Shown in pieces: positions 25,714 to 34,203 of a stretch of DNA of 64,000 bases. Source of the stretch: an uncultured Clostridia bacterium (GTDB lineage: Bacteria > Bacillota > Clostridia > UMGS1810); contig CAKSTL010000009.1 in NCBI GenBank assembly GCA_934500875.1, positions 1-64,000 of the forward strand, written 5' to 3'. The position numbers and the translations under genes were made by a program. The stretch's first letter is position 1. Every line of letters starts with the position of its first letter. Under the pieces are notes generated by a model. The model worked only from the letters and a program-made list of their open reading frames with translations, searched no databases and had not been told where the DNA came from.

Positions 25714-26952
25714 TTATAAGAATTTTGCGAGCGTTAAGAACACGCCTGCGGCAACCGCAGAACCGATAACACCTGCAACGTTAGGCCCCATAGCGTGCAT
25801 AAGCAGGTAATTTGTGGGGTTTTCTTTTTGTCCCACAACCTGCGATACCCTTGCCGCCATTGGAACTGCCGAAACGCCGGCTGAGCCTATCAGAGGATTG
25901 ATTTTTCCTTTTGTAACCTTGCACATAAGCTTTCCGAAAAGCACACCGCCCGTGGTACTTAAGCAGAATGCAAAAAGACCGAGCGCTATGATATAGAGTG
26001 TTCTTATTTGCAGGAAGCTGTCGGCAGACGCTGTTGCGCCGACTGTTACTCCGAGGAAAATTGTTACGATATTGCAAAGCTCGTTCTGTGCGGTTTTTGA
26101 AAGTCTGTCCGCAACGCCCGACTCTTTAAACAGATTGCCCAGCATAAGCATACCTACAAGCGGAACTGCGTCGGGAACGATAAGTGCAACGATTATGGAA
26201 ACTGCTATCGGGAAAACAATTTTTTCGGTTTTGCTTACCGGGCGCAGGCTTTCCATTTTTATGCTTCTTTCTTTTTTTGTTGTAAGAAGCTTCATAATAG
26301 GCGGCTGGATAATAGGTATGAGCGCCATATACGAATATGCTGCGATTGCGATTGCCGGAAGAAGGGCCGGGGCAAGCGTTTTTGTAACCAAAATCGCCGT
26401 AGGACCGTCCGCACCGCCGATAATGCCGATACTCATTGCTTCGTTAAACGTAAACCCGAGTGCAAGAGCGCCTAAAAACGCGGTGAACACGCCAAGCTGT
26501 GCCGCCGCACCCAAAAGAAGGCTTTTGGGGTTGGAAATGAGCGGCGAAAAGTCGGTCATTGCACCTATTCCCATAAATATAAGCGACGGATAAATGCCAA
26601 GTTTTACTCCGAGGTAAAGCAGGTCGAAAAGACCGCCGTTATGCAGTATATCCGAAAAGTTCATTGTAAAATGCTCTTCCTGGCCGGTTCCCACAAACAT
26701 TTCGTTATGCATTATGTTTGCGCCCGGCATATTTGCGAGCAGCATACCGAAAGCAATCGGCATTAAAAGAAGCGGCTCGAAGCCTCTTACTATAGCAAGA
26801 TACAGCAATATGCAGGCAATGCAAATCATTATGACTGTGCCGAAATCCACTCCTGCAAAAGCTATTGCACTTTTATCGGTTGCGGCGAAAATCCTGGCGA
26901 TACCCGTACTCTGCATAAAGCTTGTTATACCTTTTATAAATAAATCTCCCAA
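25714..26952 (-). CDS. oadB: Na+-pumping decarboxylase beta subunit
   Basis: A 412-residue polytopic membrane protein of the OadB/MmdB/GcdB family that decarboxylates carboxybiotin and exports Na+. The conserved GGADGPTAI segment sits in the middle, and the C-terminal part carries the second conserved block with GSAGVSAVPM. Starts at TTG, supported by AAAGGGTG 8 nt upstream; no in-frame ATG nearby fits. It lies between the biotin-carrier and alpha genes. Confidence 0.93.
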   Translation of the reverse strand: MGDLFIKGITSFMQSTGIARIFAATDKSAIAFAGVDFGTVIMICIACILLYLAIVRGFEPLLLMPIAFGMLLANMPGANIMHNEMFVGTGQEEHFTMNFSDILHNGGLFDLLYLGVKLGIYPSLIFMGIGAMTDFSPLISNPKSLLLGAAAQLGVFTAFLGALALGFTFNEAMSIGIIGGADGPTAILVTKTLAPALLPAIAIAAYSYMALIPIIQPPIMKLLTTKKERSIKMESLRPVSKTEKIVFPIAVSIIVALIVPDAVPLVGMLMLGNLFKESGVADRLSKTAQNELCNIVTIFLGVTVGATASADSFLQIRTLYIIALGLFAFCLSTTGGVLFGKLMCKVTKGKINPLIGSAGVSAVPMAARVSQVVGQKENPTNYLLMHAMGPNVAGVIGSAVAAGVFLTLAKFL

Positions 26953-26992
26953 AATTTTTCACCCTTTCTGTATGTTAATAATAAATTTAAAA

Positions 26993-27388
26993 TCAGTTAA
27001 GGGTGATTAACAGGTCGCCTGTGTTGACAGCCGAGCCTTGTGCGGCATTGATAGACGCAACTGTACCTGATTTGGGAGCGGCAATTTCGTTTTCCATTTT
27101 CATTGCTTCCAAAATTACAACTGCCTGTCCTTCTTCAACCGTGTCGCCTACCTTTACGTTAACCCTGAGAACGGTACCCGGCATGGGAGCCTCAACCTTT
27201 ACGCTGCCTGCGCTGCCCGAAGGAGCGGCAGCCTTGGGAGCCTCCTGTTTTGCGGCAGGTGCGCTTGCAGCAGGTGCAGCAGGAGCGCTTACAGCCGAAG
27301 GCGCAGGTGCATATACGGCTGCGCCGCCGATTTCCTCAACTTCAACTTCATATGCGGTGCCGTTTACTTTTATATTAAACTTTCTCAT
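26993..27388 (-). CDS. Biotin carrier protein
   Basis: A 131-residue biotinyl protein: short N-terminal part, an Ala/Pro-rich linker (about 28-60) and a C-terminal biotinyl domain with the AMKMEN site (biotinylated Lys at about 98). It shuttles the carboxyl group between the carboxyltransferases and the membrane beta subunit. Two different carboxyltransferases in the operon could share it. AAAGGGG precedes the ATG. Confidence 0.93.
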   Translation of the reverse strand: MRKFNIKVNGTAYEVEVEEIGGAAVYAPAPSAVSAPAAPAASAPAAKQEAPKAAAPSGSAGSVKVEAPMPGTVLRVNVKVGDTVEEGQAVVILEAMKMENEIAAPKSGTVASINAAQGSAVNTGDLLITLN

Positions 27389-27405
27389 AATTTTTTATCC
27401 CCTTT

Positions 27406-27759
27406 CTAAAATCCATTGTAAATATTTTCGTTTCTTGAAGCTCTGTTCCACGCTGATTTGCTTTCGCCGAGCTTTCTGTACGATTTTATTTTAAAGCCGC
27501 TCGGCGAGGTGTTGAGCACTGTGCAGATTGCCGCACAAATGGCTGCAACAACTTCTGAGTCATCTTTTTTGACTTCTTCTGTTTTTTGAGGCGCTGTGTG
27601 AGCTTTTGCAGCTTCCTCTTTAACGGGAGGTGTGTTTTTTTCTTTCGGTGCAAGCATTTTTTCCATAACAATCAAGACAAACATTATGATTGCAAGCACG
27701 ATAAACACTATGCCCAAGCCCAAAACAACAACCAACAAGGCATTGCCCCAGTTTACCAT
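27406..27759 (-). CDS. Na+ decarboxylase gamma/delta-type small membrane subunit (OadG-like)
   Basis: A 117-residue protein with one N-terminal transmembrane helix (about 8-30) and a charged cytoplasmic tail ending in a conserved-looking AAICAAICTVLN helix. OadG/MmdD subunits assemble the decarboxylase at the membrane. The ATG at 27759 is chosen over a GTG at 27768 because AGGTG then has usable spacing. It lies 15 bp after the mmdA-like gene. Confidence 0.8.
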   Translation of the reverse strand: MVNWGNALLVVVLGLGIVFIVLAIIMFVLIVMEKMLAPKEKNTPPVKEEAAKAHTAPQKTEEVKKDDSEVVAAICAAICTVLNTSPSGFKIKSYRKLGESKSAWNRASRNENIYNGF

Positions 27760-27774
27760 ATATATCACCTATCC

Positions 27775-29277
27775 TTAATTGCTTTTGTGCTTTTTGGAAA
27801 GCCCCGATTCTCTTTTGCCCGCAAGCATTTCGAGTGCGGAAATCAAAACGGGTCTGGTATTTGCAGGCTCCGTTATACTGTCAACGTAGCCCCTTTTTGC
27901 GGCGATATAAGGATTTGCACTGTTTTCTTTATATTCCGCAATTTTTTCTTCACGTTCTTTTTGCGGATTGCCGCTTTTTGCGATATCGTCCTTAAACATA
28001 ATATTTGCGCACGCAGAGGAGTTTAAAACCGAAATTTCGGCGCCCGGCCAAGCGATTGTCATATCCGAGCCGATATATTTTGAGCCTGACGCAAGGTATG
28101 CGCCGCCGCACGCAGAGCCGACGATAACGTCGATTTTTGCTGTTGTTGCTTCCGCATAGGCGCTTATAAGATTTGCCGCAGCTTCGAGGTTGTTTGAATC
28201 TTCTTCGTTTTTATCCGCCTTAAAGCCTTTGGTATTTGTAAGCGTTACGATGGGGATATTGAAGCTGTCTGCAAAACGGACAAAACGAGCTGCCTTTTTG
28301 CAGCCTTTGATATCAAGCTCGCCGTTTACTGCAACTATTGCCGTGCTTTCGCCGCCGAGATACGCAAATGATGTTACAACGTTTTGCGCATAATCTTTTG
28401 AAAGCTCAAGAACGCTTGAAGCGTCGCAGATTTCGTTTATAACCGTGCGGATGTCAAGATTTTCCGAATCGGTCAGATTAAGATTTTCGCTTACTCTGTT
28501 GATATCGTCCCCTTCGCCGCCGAACGGTGCTGCGCCGAGGTTATTATCGGGAATGTAATCAAGAATTTTTTTGATTTTTTCAATGCAGTCGGCATCATTT
28601 TCACAAACGATGTGCGCTTTGCCGTTTTTTGCCGACGAGAGCGCTCCGCCCAAGTTTTCGGCGGTGATGTCGCTGTTTGTGCTGCCCTTTACGACCTGAG
28701 GGCCGTTAAGGAAAAGGTTTGAAGTTTTTTCTGTAATGAGCGTAAAATCGCACATTGAAGAAAGGGAAGCGGCAATTCCCGCAAGCGGGCCCATAACTGC
28801 CAGAATTTGCGGAACAACTCCTGAGATTTTTGCGCTTACCTTTAAGATTTTTCCAAGACCGGAAAGTGCGTCAAGCCCTTCCGAAAGCCTTATTCCTGCG
28901 CTTTCTGCAAGACCGATTACGGGGACGCCCGTTTTTGAAGCAAGCTTTAAAAGTTTTACGATTTTTTTTGCGCCCACTTCGCCGAGCGATGCGCCGACTA
29001 CGGTGTAATCCTGTGTGAACACGCACACCTGGCGATTATTTACTGCGCCGTAACCGCAAACAACGCCGTCCGCAGCAAGATTTTCGTCAGAGTAGGGGAT
29101 ATTTCCTCTCTGATGTGCGAATGCGTCAATTTCTACGAAGGTGCCTTCGTCGATAAGCGCATTGATTCTTTCTCTTGCTGTCATTTTGTTCAAGCTGTGC
29201 TGCTTTTCAATCTTATCTTTGCCGCCGAGCGCCAAAATTTTTTCCTGTTCGGCTCTTAAAGTGTCAAGATTGTGCAT
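27775..29277 (-). CDS. mmdA: Acyl-CoA carboxyltransferase (methylmalonyl-CoA decarboxylase alpha / 12S type)
   Basis: A 500-residue crotonase-fold carboxyltransferase of the propionyl-CoA/methylmalonyl-CoA family. Conserved features include KMTARERI near residue 30, TQDYTVVGASLGE, the oxyanion segment ESAGIRLSEG and a C-terminal GSACGGAYLA. The family moves CO2 between acyl-CoA and biotin. First gene of the operon with the OadG-like, biotin-carrier, OadB and OadA genes. The exact acyl-CoA substrate cannot be told; methylmalonyl-CoA is most likely. Confidence 0.9.
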   Translation of the reverse strand: MHNLDTLRAEQEKILALGGKDKIEKQHSLNKMTARERINALIDEGTFVEIDAFAHQRGNIPYSDENLAADGVVCGYGAVNNRQVCVFTQDYTVVGASLGEVGAKKIVKLLKLASKTGVPVIGLAESAGIRLSEGLDALSGLGKILKVSAKISGVVPQILAVMGPLAGIAASLSSMCDFTLITEKTSNLFLNGPQVVKGSTNSDITAENLGGALSSAKNGKAHIVCENDADCIEKIKKILDYIPDNNLGAAPFGGEGDDINRVSENLNLTDSENLDIRTVINEICDASSVLELSKDYAQNVVTSFAYLGGESTAIVAVNGELDIKGCKKAARFVRFADSFNIPIVTLTNTKGFKADKNEEDSNNLEAAANLISAYAEATTAKIDVIVGSACGGAYLASGSKYIGSDMTIAWPGAEISVLNSSACANIMFKDDIAKSGNPQKEREEKIAEYKENSANPYIAAKRGYVDSITEPANTRPVLISALEMLAGKRESGLSKKHKSN

Positions 29278-29398
29278 AAAATAGAACCTCTTTTCTTCGG
29301 CATATTTCGCACTTGTGCGATTGCCGCAATTGTATTGTTTTAAAGGCTTTTTTAAAAAAAGTCAAAAATTTTTTCTGCGTATGAAGCAAGGGTTTTGT

Positions 29399-29452
29399 TT
29401 ACATCTCTCCATTAAATCCAACTTCAACGCCATATTCATAAGTATTCGACAT
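29399..29452 (-). CDS. Possible 17-codon leader ORF before the decarboxylase operon
   Basis: On the minus strand GAGGAAAA and ATG open a 17-codon frame (MSNTYEYGVEVGFNGEM) that ends at TAA, about 120 bp before the mmdA start. The site is good and the peptide has mixed composition, but so short a frame can occur by chance. Confidence 0.25.
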   Translation of the reverse strand: MSNTYEYGVEVGFNGEM

Positions 29453-29491
29453 TTTTCCTCTGTTTCCTTTTTTTATTTTTAACTTTCTTTA

Positions 29492-29522
29492 TAAAAAAAG
29501 AGCGATTTTTAAAATCGCCCTT
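29492..29522 (-). terminator. Terminator of the acetyltransferase-rluB operon
   Basis: On the minus strand the stem AAGGGCGATTTT / AAAATCGCTC is followed by seven T, just after the stop codon at 29548. Confidence 0.8.
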
Positions 29523-29547
29523 CATTGCACAAAAATTTTTTTGAATT

Positions 29548-29955
29548 TTACTCTTTATTATGGCATTTTGCGTCAAAATAGCCTTCAAGATTAACGTAAT
29601 ACACATTTTTTTCAGTATTTTCGCCGATTTGTATTTCATCATATTTTTTAAAACGGAGAAGCTTTAAAAGGTCTGAAATTTTATCGTTCCTGCTTATTAC
29701 GGGAAAAATGCTGCGGCGCTCGATAAAATTAAGCATTGCCTTTCCTATTCCGTGGGCGAGCATTTTAAAGCTTTCGTCCTCTAGATACACGTCGCAAAAC
29801 TCGGCGTATGACGGAAAAATTTTCATTTTTCCTATTCCGATAAGCTCATCTTTATCTTTTGCCGTCATATAGAATGTGTTTGCCTCTTTTTCGGCAAAAC
29901 CCGATTTTTGCGCCTCTGTTTTGTCAAGATTGGCAAAGGGATAAATTTCTATCAT
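29548..29955 (-). CDS. GNAT-like acetyltransferase (weak)
   Basis: A 135-residue protein with the outline of a GNAT fold: a beta-strand stretch TFYMTAKDKDELIGIGKM, then VYLEDESFKMLAHGIGKAML resembling the acetyl-CoA-binding loop (normally Q/RxxGxG/A) and a final strand. The CoA loop is divergent (AHGIGKA). Substrate unknown. It lies 10 bp downstream of rluB and is likely co-transcribed with it. Confidence 0.6.
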   Translation of the reverse strand: MIEIYPFANLDKTEAQKSGFAEKEANTFYMTAKDKDELIGIGKMKIFPSYAEFCDVYLEDESFKMLAHGIGKAMLNFIERRSIFPVISRNDKISDLLKLLRFKKYDEIQIGENTEKNVYYVNLEGYFDAKCHNKE

Positions 29956-29965
29956 TATTTTCTCC

Positions 29966-30685
29966 TTAATTTTCTTTTGTTAAAATTTTTATCTCAGCCT
30001 CGGCAAGATGCCGCCATTTTCCTAACGGAAGGTTGCCGAGCGTGACGGTTGAAATTGCGACCCTTTGAAGGTGCATAACCCTATGACCCACTTCTTCAAG
30101 CATTTTTCTTACCTGACGGTTTCTGCCTTCTTTGATTTTTATTTCAACGACAGAGCTGTTTTTTCCGACCTCCAGAATATCGGCTTTTGCTTTTCTTGTG
30201 CGCACGCCGTCTATCAGAACGCCGTTTTCGAGCCGTGACAAGGCGACTCTGTCGGGGATTCCGTTTACGTATGCGAGGTATGTTTTTTCGACATTATGCT
30301 TCGGGTGCGACAGGATATAGGCAAAATCGCCGTCGTTTGTGAGTATCAGAAGCCCCTCGGTATCGGCATCCAGCCGTCCTACGGGGTAAATTCTGCCGTT
30401 TATATCGCTTATAAGGTCCAGGACGGTGTTTCTGCCGAATTCGTCGCTTGCTGTGGTTACGTAGCCTGACGGTTTATTGAGCATTATATAGTATTTTTTC
30501 TTTTCAAGCTGTATTTTTTTGCCGTCAACCTCTATTGTATCGTCATTGCAGACCTTGGTGCCGAGCTGTGTGACGGTTTTTCCGTTCACTTTAACTCTGC
30601 CGTCCGCAATGATTTTTTCGCTCGCACGGCGGGATGCCACATTTGCCATTGCGAGGTATTTCTGAAGCCGCATTTCGTTATCCAT
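29966..30685 (-). CDS. rluB: Ribosomal large-subunit pseudouridine synthase B-type
   Basis: A 239-residue RsuA-family enzyme. An S4 RNA-binding domain (1-60) precedes the catalytic domain with the Asp in GRLDADTEGLLILTNDG (about 103) and the typical NRQVRKMLEEVGH near the end. Members isomerise one uridine in 23S rRNA (RluB) or 16S rRNA (RsuA); the assignment to RluB rests on overall type and is not certain. Confidence 0.9.
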   Translation of the reverse strand: MDNEMRLQKYLAMANVASRRASEKIIADGRVKVNGKTVTQLGTKVCNDDTIEVDGKKIQLEKKKYYIMLNKPSGYVTTASDEFGRNTVLDLISDINGRIYPVGRLDADTEGLLILTNDGDFAYILSHPKHNVEKTYLAYVNGIPDRVALSRLENGVLIDGVRTRKAKADILEVGKNSSVVEIKIKEGRNRQVRKMLEEVGHRVMHLQRVAISTVTLGNLPLGKWRHLAEAEIKILTKEN

Positions 30686-30740
30686 TTATAATTTTCCTTC
30701 CTTTAGAGTGCGCAAATAAATTTTTTTCTTTGCGCACTGT

Positions 30741-31895
30741 CTATGCTTTTGCTGTAATCCAAGTTTTAAAGAGCGTCAAAAAGTTTTTTGAAAACTCTTT
30801 TTCACACATTTTTTCCTTTATGCTTTTATTTTTTTGTGCACTGTCTGCCGAAATTAAATTTGCGGTTATGTTCAACCCGTTTGCGTTTATATTGAGGCTG
30901 CACACCTTATCGCCGTAATTTACGGGCGCAGGAAGCGTTATTTGCGGCGTGCTTTCGTATGTAACGTTTAAATTTTCGTCCTTTTTCACTGTTATGAAGA
31001 TATCGTCGGCAAAGACACATTTTACAGAGTCTTTTTCCGAATTATCCACGTTTGCGCTCATAGCATAACCGCCTTTTTCTGCAACGCACACAGCTTTATA
31101 GTTATCTATTGCATAACGGAGCATATTTTTATGGTCATTCCAGTCGTCCGGGGCGGAAAGTGTTACGGCGATTACACGCAGACCGTCCTTATTTGCGCTT
31201 GATACAAGGCATCTTCCCGAACGTTTGGTAAAGCCGGTTTTTACGCCGTCGCAATAATCGAGAAGAAAAAGGAGCTTATTATGATTTCTGAGCGTTCTGC
31301 CGTAATTTCTGTCGTCCCACGGCATTTTTTTCTCTTTCGACGACACGATTGAGCAAAAACTTTCGTTATTCATTGCATAGCGTGTTATCATTGCAAGGTC
31401 ATATGCGGTGGTAAAATGGTTTTCGTCGTCAAGCCCGTTGGGATTTTTAAAGGACGTATTGTTTGCTCCTATTTTTTTTGCGGTTTTATTCATTAAATCC
31501 GCAAATGCCTCGACTGAGCCTGAGATATGTATGGCGATTGCTACCGCAGCGTCGTTTCCCGATGACAGCATAAGCCCGTAGACAAGGTTTTCGAGCGTTA
31601 TTTTTTCGTTATAGCCAAGGTACATTGACGAGCCTTCGACGCCGACCGCACGTTTATCGACGGTTACCGTTTCGGCGAGGTTTCCGTTTTCTATTGCGCA
31701 GAGCGCTGTCATTATTTTGGTTGTGCTTGCCATGGGAAGGCGGCTGTAAGCGTTTTTTTCGTAGAGTATTCTGCCTGAATAAAAGTCGATAAGCACTGCG
31801 CTTTTTGCCGACACAGACATTGCATATGCGAAATTTGCCGGTACAAGCAGCATTAGCGACATTATCACACAAAAAAATTTTCGCAAAAAAATCAC
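30741..31895 (-). CDS. dacF: D-alanyl-D-alanine carboxypeptidase (S11, DacF-like)
   Basis: A 384-residue penicillin-binding carboxypeptidase that trims the terminal D-Ala from peptidoglycan stems. A signal peptide (1-25) is followed by the active-site tetrad STTK (S57, K60), SGN (112-114) and KTG (219-221), all intact. A C-terminal domain of about 110 residues (PBP5_C-like) ends in an amphipathic stretch that may contact the membrane. The gene stands 55 bp upstream of rluB on the same strand. Confidence 0.92.
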   Translation of the reverse strand: MIFLRKFFCVIMSLMLLVPANFAYAMSVSAKSAVLIDFYSGRILYEKNAYSRLPMASTTKIMTALCAIENGNLAETVTVDKRAVGVEGSSMYLGYNEKITLENLVYGLMLSSGNDAAVAIAIHISGSVEAFADLMNKTAKKIGANNTSFKNPNGLDDENHFTTAYDLAMITRYAMNNESFCSIVSSKEKKMPWDDRNYGRTLRNHNKLLFLLDYCDGVKTGFTKRSGRCLVSSANKDGLRVIAVTLSAPDDWNDHKNMLRYAIDNYKAVCVAEKGGYAMSANVDNSEKDSVKCVFADDIFITVKKDENLNVTYESTPQITLPAPVNYGDKVCSLNINANGLNITANLISADSAQKNKSIKEKMCEKEFSKNFLTLFKTWITAKA

Positions 31896-31940
31896 CTCAT
31901 ATTATTTATATATGAAACGATTTTTTTAAAATTCAAAAAA

Positions 31941-32141
31941 TTACTTTTCTTTCTTTTTGATTTTTTGTTTAACGCCGTTTTCGTCTACTGTATAGACGTT
32001 ATTAAGCTCGGACAGAAGGTTATTTTTTATTTTTGCGATATATTCTTTTCTGAGCTTTGCCTGTTCTTCTTTTTCGGCTGCCGTAAGCCCTTCGGTTTTT
32101 GATTTTTTTGCAAGATAATTTATTCTTTCAACCATATTCAT
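31941..32141 (-). CDS. UPF0291 / DUF896 small protein (YnzC-like)
   Basis: A 66-residue charged helical protein with the family's VERINYLAKKSKTEGLTAAE start, then KLRKEYIAKIKNNL. YnzC-type proteins are common in Bacillota and of unknown function. It ends in a lysine-rich tail. It lies just upstream of dacF on the same strand. Confidence 0.9.
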   Translation of the reverse strand: MNMVERINYLAKKSKTEGLTAAEKEEQAKLRKEYIAKIKNNLLSELNNVYTVDENGVKQKIKKKEK

Positions 32142-32240
32142 AAAATCACCGTTTCAATTATACATTATACTGCGCTTATTTGTCAAATTATTATTTTTAT
32201 GAATAAAGTGTAAATATTTTGTCCGATTTGGTATTTTTCA

Positions 32241-32269
32241 TTGACCTTTTTTAAAAAGTTGTGTATAAT
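32241..32269 (+). promoter_or_regulatory. Strong promoter of the PPIase leader
   Basis: TTGACC (32241-32246) and TATAAT (32264-32269) are separated by 17 bp. The start codon of the PPIase gene is about 230 bp further on. Confidence 0.8.
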
Positions 32270-32275
32270 TAAAAA

Positions 32276-32499
32276 TATAATTTATGCTATATGCCGTATT
32301 TGGCGGATTGGAGATGACGTGAAAAGAATATTCACGTCAGCCTCCGGCGGATTTATGTGCCCGTGCGAAATTTTTTTGAAGCGCAAAATGCTTAAAAAAA
32401 CGCACATGGGCGAAAAATCTCTTATCATTCTTTGCCCTGCGGATAAGAGAAAATTTATTGTTTATTATGCCCGGCAGGGCGGCAGAATGGAGATTTTTT
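32276..32499 (+). promoter_or_regulatory. Long structured leader of the PPIase gene
   Basis: About 220 nt between the promoter and the PPIase start contain at least four stems: TGACGTGAA/TTCACGTCA (32315-32339), GCCCGTGCG/CGCACATGGGC (about 32358-32410), TCTCTTATC/GATAAGAGA (about 32419-32451) and GCCCTGC/GCAGGGC (about 32434-32480). The last two overlap and are alternative folds. This may be a regulatory leader or the start of a small ORF (see next entry). I recognise no Rfam class. Confidence 0.45.
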
Positions 32500-32540
32500 A
32501 TGGAAAAGAAAATATGCAGGATTTGCGGCTGCGAATTTGA
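32319..32540 (+). CDS. Possible 73-residue ORF overlapping the leader and the PPIase start
   Basis: GTG at 32319 follows GGAG by about 7 nt and opens a frame of 73 codons with mixed composition (ASGGFMCPC and GEKSLIILCPADKRK stretches), ending 41 bp inside the PPIase gene. It is an alternative reading of the same segment that I also describe as a structured leader. Both cannot easily be fully right. I do not recognise a family. Confidence 0.3.
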   Translation: MKRIFTSASGGFMCPCEIFLKRKMLKKTHMGEKSLIILCPADKRKFIVYYARQGGRMEIFYGKENMQDLRLRI

Positions 32541-33990
32541 ATCTGAAATTGAGGGAGCGGAGGTTTGTCCCGGGTGCGAAGGCAAGGATGAGGCTCAGAG
32601 CGACGAGATTACGTTAGACGATATTGAGGCGGCGAAGGACGAAATAAGCGCAGACGATATTTCGGGCGATGGTGATGCCTTGGACGAAGAAAGCGTTTTA
32701 AAAGACAGTGAATCGGGCGCTGATGACAGTGCGGAAGGTGTTGACGGTGAAGATGTTTACGGCGGTGATGAAGGCGGCGATGACTCACACAGCGAGGAGC
32801 TTCTTGCGATTATGGAGGAGGCAAGAAAGAAGAAGGAAAAGCATGTAAGGACGATTGCGATAACGGTCGGTTCAGTTGCGGCGGCTGCGGTGCTTATTTC
32901 GGCGGTGCTTTTTATACCTTTCAAAAAGAATGACGCAATCAACAGGACTGCAACAACTATCAGTGCTGACGATAAAAAGACGGTAATCAGCCAGCGCACC
33001 AATCTTTACAATTCCATTTGCGAGGCGATTGAGTTTGCAAAGCATCCCGACGCAGCTATGGTAATAGGCGGCGAAACGATTGACAAGTCGTTATTTGATT
33101 ATTTTTACGAGAGGGCTCAGTATAATCTTTTGATGGAAAACGGACTCGGCTCGGCGCAGAGCAATGATGAGATAAACAAATTCTGGGATTCGGCCGAAAA
33201 TGTGAAAAAGGCACAGACCAATGCGAAAACGGATTTGATTACGTTTGTTGTATCAAAACAGATGGCGGTTAAAGAGGGTATTACGCTTACTGATGAGGAG
33301 CAAAAGAGCATTGACCAATACATTGAAAGCTACGTTACTGACGAATTTTTAAAGCAGATGAAGCTTTCAAAAGAACAGGTAAAGTACATTCTTGAAGGCT
33401 CGACGCTTACTTCAAAACTTGCGCAGCAGGTTGTTGCCAAGGAGGAAAAATACAACATTTCAAACGACCAGGTTACGGCTTATGTAAAGAAAACAGGCGA
33501 CAAGATTACTGCAAAGCACATACTTTTCAACACGCTTGATACGCAGACTTATCAGCCGCTTTCGGACGACAAGAAGGCTGAGGTTAAGAAAAAGGCGCAG
33601 GAAACGCTTGACAAGATTAAGGGCGGCGCTGATTTTGACGCTCTTATGAATGAGCTTTCGGAGGACCCCGGTCTTAAGAGCTATCCTGACGGGTACACCT
33701 TCGGTAAGGGCGAGATGGTTGAGGGCTTTGAGAAGGCGGCGTTCGCTCTCGGCGAGAACGAGGTGAGCGACCTTGTTGAAACGGATTTCGGTATTCACAT
33801 TATAAAACGTGTTCCGCTTGTACTTTCGGACAGTGACGTACAAAACTCAAAGGCGCAAATTCAGAATGATATGTTCGAGGATGAAATTTTAACACGTGCA
33901 AAAGATGTGAAAATTCTTACAAACAACACTTTGATTAATGCTGCAAAACCCACAACTTATGAAACTCAGACGGGCAGCAATGCGCAGTAA
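32500..33990 (+). CDS. Membrane-anchored PpiC-type peptidyl-prolyl isomerase with N-terminal zinc ribbon
   Basis: A 496-residue protein. Residues 1-30 form a zinc ribbon (C6, C9, C23, C26); 31-100 are highly acidic and low-complexity; a transmembrane helix spans about 118-140; the extracytoplasmic part has a SurA_N-like helical region (about 180-325) and a parvulin domain (about 330-440, beginning TAKHILFNT and ending GIHIIKRV). The parvulin core resembles PrsA, which folds secreted proteins, but the anchor is a helix, not a lipid. The zinc ribbon on the cytoplasmic side is unusual. ATG 32500 is the first with GGAG nearby. Confidence 0.88.
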   Translation: MEKKICRICGCEFESEIEGAEVCPGCEGKDEAQSDEITLDDIEAAKDEISADDISGDGDALDEESVLKDSESGADDSAEGVDGEDVYGGDEGGDDSHSEELLAIMEEARKKKEKHVRTIAITVGSVAAAAVLISAVLFIPFKKNDAINRTATTISADDKKTVISQRTNLYNSICEAIEFAKHPDAAMVIGGETIDKSLFDYFYERAQYNLLMENGLGSAQSNDEINKFWDSAENVKKAQTNAKTDLITFVVSKQMAVKEGITLTDEEQKSIDQYIESYVTDEFLKQMKLSKEQVKYILEGSTLTSKLAQQVVAKEEKYNISNDQVTAYVKKTGDKITAKHILFNTLDTQTYQPLSDDKKAEVKKKAQETLDKIKGGADFDALMNELSEDPGLKSYPDGYTFGKGEMVEGFEKAAFALGENEVSDLVETDFGIHIIKRVPLVLSDSDVQNSKAQIQNDMFEDEILTRAKDVKILTNNTLINAAKPTTYETQTGSNAQ

Positions 33991-34002
33991 CAAATAAAAA
34001 TA

Positions 34003-34038
34003 AAATCTTCAGAGCTATTTTGCTCTGAAGATTTTTTT
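34003..34038 (+). terminator. Terminator of the PPIase gene
   Basis: Arms AAATCTTCAGAGC and GCTCTGAAGATTT around a 6-nt loop with a T-run. Confidence 0.9.
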
Positions 34039-34041
34039 ATT

Positions 34042-34203
34042 TAAGAAAGTTTGATTTTTACGGTGTTATGCCCTGCAAAAACGGCAAGGTGAAAAGACGG
34101 GGAGTTTTTAAAACGCAAGGCACACGGAGTTCGGCTCCTTTGCGCAAAAGCTGAAAGAGGATAATCCAAACCCGGGATTTGAGGGGCGGATTTTTGATTT
34201 TGG
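34042..34203. other. Intergenic segment, no gene supported
   Basis: Between the PPIase terminator and the YfcE stop codon both strands contain protein-like stretches (for instance KLKEDNPNPGFEGRIFDFGY on the plus strand), but neither has a start, and the plus-strand frame runs over the yfcE end. This may be a decayed fragment. Confidence 0.3.

Noticed and set aside
32276..32499. 6S RNA or SRP RNA as an explanation of the structured leader
   Set aside because: I see neither the SRP GGAA/AGCAG helix 8 signature nor the 6S central bubble layout, and a protein gene follows directly.
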